DNA from: Pseudomonadota bacterium
Lineage (GTDB): Bacteria; Desulfobacterota; Desulfovibrionia; Desulfovibrionales; Desulfovibrionaceae
NCBI GenBank assembly: GCA_023390395.1
Contig: JAEWCY010000130.1
Span: 1 to 24,491, forward strand
Reading direction: 5' to 3'
DNA length: 24,491 bases
The notes beneath the pieces were generated by a model. It was given only the letters and a program-made list of their open reading frames with translations, had not been told where the DNA came from and ran no database searches. Below are positions 22,613-24,491 of this stretch, in pieces. The position numbers and the translations under genes were made by a program. Position 1 is the first letter of the stretch. Every line of letters starts with the position of its first letter.

Positions 22613-23395
22613 TTACCGCTTCACGTTGACGGCGGTCTGGAGCATGCCGTCGGCCGTGGTGATGGCCTTGGAGTTGGCTTCGTAGGCGCGCTGGCCGACG
22701 ATGAGGCCGACCATTTCGTCCACGAGCTCGACGTTGGACATTTCGAGGTAGCCCTGGGCCAGGGTGCCGGCGTTCTGGTTGCCGGGCACGAGTTCCGTGG
22801 CGGTTCCCGAGGCCTGGCTGGTGGAATAGAGGTTGCGGCCCTCGGCGGTCAGGCCGGCCGGGTTGATGAAGGTGTAGACGGGGATGTCGGTGGCGGCCAG
22901 TTCCGCGCTGTTGAGGTCCAGGCAGGTGAGGTGGCCGTTTTCCGTGATGGTGATGCTCTTGGTGTCGGTGGGCACGGAGAAGGTCGGCTGGAGCGGGTAG
23001 CCGCCCGAGTTGACGATGGTGCCGTCCTGGTTGAGCTTGAAGGACCCGGCCCGGGTGTAGAGCTCGCGGCCGTTGACGTCGAGCTTGAAGAAGCCCTCGC
23101 CCTGGATGGCGATGTCGAGCTGGTTGCCGGTGTTTTGCAGGTCGCCCTGGGTGAAGAACTTGTGCACCGTCGTCGGCTTGACGCCAAGGCCCACCTGCAG
23201 GCCCGTGGGCAGGCGGTTGCCGCCGGCGGTCTCGGTGCCGGCCACCTGCAGGGTCTGGTACATGAGGTCCTCGAACTCGGCCCGGCTCTTCTTGAACCCG
23301 ACCGTGTTCACGTTGGCCAGGTTGTTGGACATGGTGTCTATCTGCATCTGCATGGCCACCATGCCGGTGGTGGCCGTCCAAAGGGATCGCATCAT
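22613..23395 (-). CDS. flgG: Flagellar distal rod protein FlgG
   Basis: 260 residues, exactly the typical length. FlgG forms the distal rod passing through the P and L rings. The N-terminus MMRSLWTATTGMVAMQMQID carries the rod motif TMSNNLANVNTVGFKKSRAE and DLMYQT. The core has LGVKPTTVHKFFTQGDLQNT, DIAIQGEGFFKL and YTRAGSFKLNQDGTIVNSGG. The C-terminus is LAQGYLEMSNVELVDEMVGL with QRAYEANSKAITTADGMLQT. The ATG at 23395, or the adjacent one at 23392, follows GGGAGGA. The gap to flgF is 56 nt and shows no promoter I can support. Confidence 0.97.
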   Translation of the reverse strand: MMRSLWTATTGMVAMQMQIDTMSNNLANVNTVGFKKSRAEFEDLMYQTLQVAGTETAGGNRLPTGLQVGLGVKPTTVHKFFTQGDLQNTGNQLDIAIQGEGFFKLDVNGRELYTRAGSFKLNQDGTIVNSGGYPLQPTFSVPTDTKSITITENGHLTCLDLNSAELAATDIPVYTFINPAGLTAEGRNLYSTSQASGTATELVPGNQNAGTLAQGYLEMSNVELVDEMVGLIVGQRAYEANSKAITTADGMLQTAVNVKR

Positions 23396-23451
23396 GGCGC
23401 TTGTCCTCCCGTTTTCCCTTTATCCGCAAGGCCCGTCGGAAACGTCGCGGC

Positions 23452-24237
23452 CTAGGTCCTGTCCGTGCCCATCTTGATGGCCTTGCTGTCGAGATCGTTG
23501 GAGCCGGTCATGACCTTCTGGTAGGCCTCGAAGGTCCGCTGGGTCTCGATCATGTTGACCATCTCCTCCACCACCTCGACGTTGGGCTTCTCGAGGTAGC
23601 CCTGGGCCACCTCGGTGCGGCCCGCCTCGGCCACGCCTTCCTGGATGGCGGCTCCGGGCTGGGGCATGTAGAGGTTCTGGCCGAACTTCTGGAGGGCGGT
23701 CGGGTTCTGCACCGTGACCACGTCGAGCTGCCCCACCTGCGCGTTGTCCACGTAGATGGCCCCGGTGCCGTCGATGTTGACCGTGCGGCCCTCGGGCACC
23801 TGGATGGGACCGCCGTTGCCGAGCACGGGCATGTTCTGGTCCGTGACCAGCATGCCTTCGGCGTTGCGGTGGAAGGCCCCGTTCCTGGTGTAGTAGGAGC
23901 CGCCGGGCGCGGCGACCTTGAAGAAGCCCTCGCCCTGGATGGCCACGTCGAGCGGGTTGCCCGTCATCTGCAGGGCCCCCTGGCTGAAGTCCACGCGCTG
24001 CTCGGCCAGGCGCGGCTTGGCGATGAGGTCGGCCCGGGGCAGGAGCTCCTTCTGGCGGATGTCCCCGCGCGGATCGACATGGTAGTCGTGGGCGTAGCGG
24101 AAGAAGGTGTCCTCGAAGGACACGCGGTCGCGCTTGTAGCCCGTGGTGTTGACGTTCGCCAAATTATTGGCGCTGACATTGAGGCGCATTTCCGTGGACA
24201 AGGCCCCGAACATCGCGCTGTACATGCTCATTTCCAT
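23452..24237 (-). CDS. flgF: Flagellar proximal rod protein FlgF
   Basis: 261 residues. FlgF is a minor component of the flagellar proximal rod, and this is the first gene of the minus-strand flagellar run. The N-terminus MEMSMYSAMFGALSTEMRLN has the rod motif VSANNLANVNTTGYKRDRVS. The core has GALQMTGNPLDVAIQGEGFF and YYTRNGAFHRNAEGMLV; the C-terminus is QGYLEKPNVEVVEEMVNMIE with QRTFEAYQKVMTGSNDLD. FlgF and FlgG are homologous; I call this FlgF because the adjacent gene has the exact FlgG signature. The ATG at 24237 lies 9 nt after GGAGGG; an ATG at 24273 lies upstream of the predicted transcription start and is rejected. A sigma-54 promoter precedes it. Confidence 0.92.
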   Translation of the reverse strand: MEMSMYSAMFGALSTEMRLNVSANNLANVNTTGYKRDRVSFEDTFFRYAHDYHVDPRGDIRQKELLPRADLIAKPRLAEQRVDFSQGALQMTGNPLDVAIQGEGFFKVAAPGGSYYTRNGAFHRNAEGMLVTDQNMPVLGNGGPIQVPEGRTVNIDGTGAIYVDNAQVGQLDVVTVQNPTALQKFGQNLYMPQPGAAIQEGVAEAGRTEVAQGYLEKPNVEVVEEMVNMIETQRTFEAYQKVMTGSNDLDSKAIKMGTDRT

Positions 24238-24265
24238 GGGACGCGGCCCTCCTGGCCGGGGCGTT

Positions 24266-24281
24266 TGCAACATGCGGGCCA
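24266..24281 (-). promoter_or_regulatory. Sigma-54 (RpoN) promoter for the flgF operon
   Basis: Minus-strand TGGCCCGCATGTTGCA matches the RpoN consensus TGGCACG-N4-TTGCW with one change. The GG and GC dinucleotides are exactly 10 nt apart. Transcription would start near 24255, leaving a leader of about 18 nt that holds the GGAGGG site of flgF. Confidence 0.75.
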
Positions 24282-24354
24282 GCCCGGCCCGGGAGCCCTT
24301 CGCGCCGGGGTGTCCCGTCTGGCCGCCTTTTTTTCGCCGGCCGGCCGGGAACGC

Positions 24355-24382
24355 TTGACAAATGCGGGGAGGATGATATTTC
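24355..24382 (+). promoter_or_regulatory. Sigma-70 promoter for tRNA-Gly
   Basis: TTGACA (24355-24360) and TATTTC (24377-24382) are 16 nt apart, and the tRNA begins 12 nt after the -10. The -35 is perfect and the -10 moderate. Confidence 0.5.
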
Positions 24383-24393
24383 CTCCCATTCGA

Positions 24394-24469
24394 GCGGGCG
24401 TAGCTCAGCTGGTAGAGTACAAGCTTCCCAAGCTTGGTGTCGCGAGTTCGATCCTCGTCGCCCGCTCCA
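24394..24469 (+). tRNA. tRNA-Gly (anticodon CCC)
   Basis: A 76-nt cloverleaf. The acceptor arm GCGGGCG pairs with CGCCCGC, followed by discriminator T and encoded CCA (24467-24469). The D-arm is TAGCTCAGCTGGTAGAGTA. The anticodon arm CAAGC/GCTTG has loop TTCCCAA, so the anticodon is CCC reading GGG. The T-arm contains GTTCGATCC. The anticodon is seen directly; Gly identity follows from it. Confidence 0.96.
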
Positions 24470-24491
24470 AACCTGAGTCTCCCAACCGAAC

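Noticed and set aside
19957..22629. Long plus-strand frames opposite flgI, flgH and flgA, and similar ones at 14337-16094, 15640-18159, 9736-11631 and 8089-9705
   Set aside because: All lie antisense to recognised genes and have shadow-like composition without domains or ribosome-binding sites.
1..24491. CRISPR arrays, insertion sequences, prophage or integration at the tRNA gene
   Set aside because: No regularly spaced repeats, transposase, integrase or target-site duplication is seen. Only 22 bases follow the tRNA, so integration there cannot be assessed.

Overview
The window is very GC-rich and carries only compact bacterial genes. Three things point to a Desulfovibrionaceae-type sulfate reducer, of the Solidesulfovibrio or Desulfovibrio magneticus kind. 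These are the gene order around flgM, fliW, csrA, flgL, flgK, flgN and flgJ, an FlgJ carrying an M23 peptidase domain, and a His-type (sulfide-dependent) Thi4. The taxonomic placement is inference from recognised proteins and synteny, not from a search.

Left part (1-9.7 kb) is mostly housekeeping and accessory metabolism. On the minus strand a DUF2092 periplasmic protein is followed closely by a secreted Gly/Pro-rich protein that runs off the window. On the plus strand lie an orphan Rossmann/methyltransferase-like protein and an arylsulfotransferase-family beta-propeller protein without a visible signal peptide. A small periplasmic coiled-coil protein on the minus strand converges on the latter, with a near-perfect 21-bp hairpin between them. 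Then come gatB, mtnA, thi4, a Vat/CatB-type hexapeptide acetyltransferase and der, all on the plus strand.

Middle (9.8-12.5 kb, minus strand): nadK is translationally coupled (ATGA overlap) to a 588-residue DUF89/ARMT1-like protein with an altered motif.

Right part (12.6-24.2 kb) is a flagellar region. On the plus strand, a DVU0524-like protein and the anti-sigma-28 factor FlgM are each preceded by a FliA (sigma-28) promoter match and end at a strong terminator. On the minus strand, reading from right to left, the order is flgF, flgG, flgA, flgH, flgI, flgJ-M23, flgN, flgK, flgL, csrA, fliW. A sigma-54 promoter match lies immediately upstream of flgF. The genes are tightly spaced or overlapping, which suggests one long rod/ring/hook-junction transcript. 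A sigma-70-like element may give csrA-fliW extra expression. The logic is the usual hierarchy: sigma-54 drives the basal-body and hook-associated genes, sigma-28 drives its own antagonist FlgM, and FliW/CsrA couple translation to filament assembly.

A tRNA-Gly(CCC) gene with encoded CCA closes the window, divergent from flgF. I saw no insertion sequence, prophage, CRISPR array or rRNA. The most unusual signal is a shared module with an SxDxGxTW (Asp-box) motif, found twice inside FlgL and once inside FlgK. It explains part of the large size of both proteins. No stretch longer than 300 bases lacks a gene.
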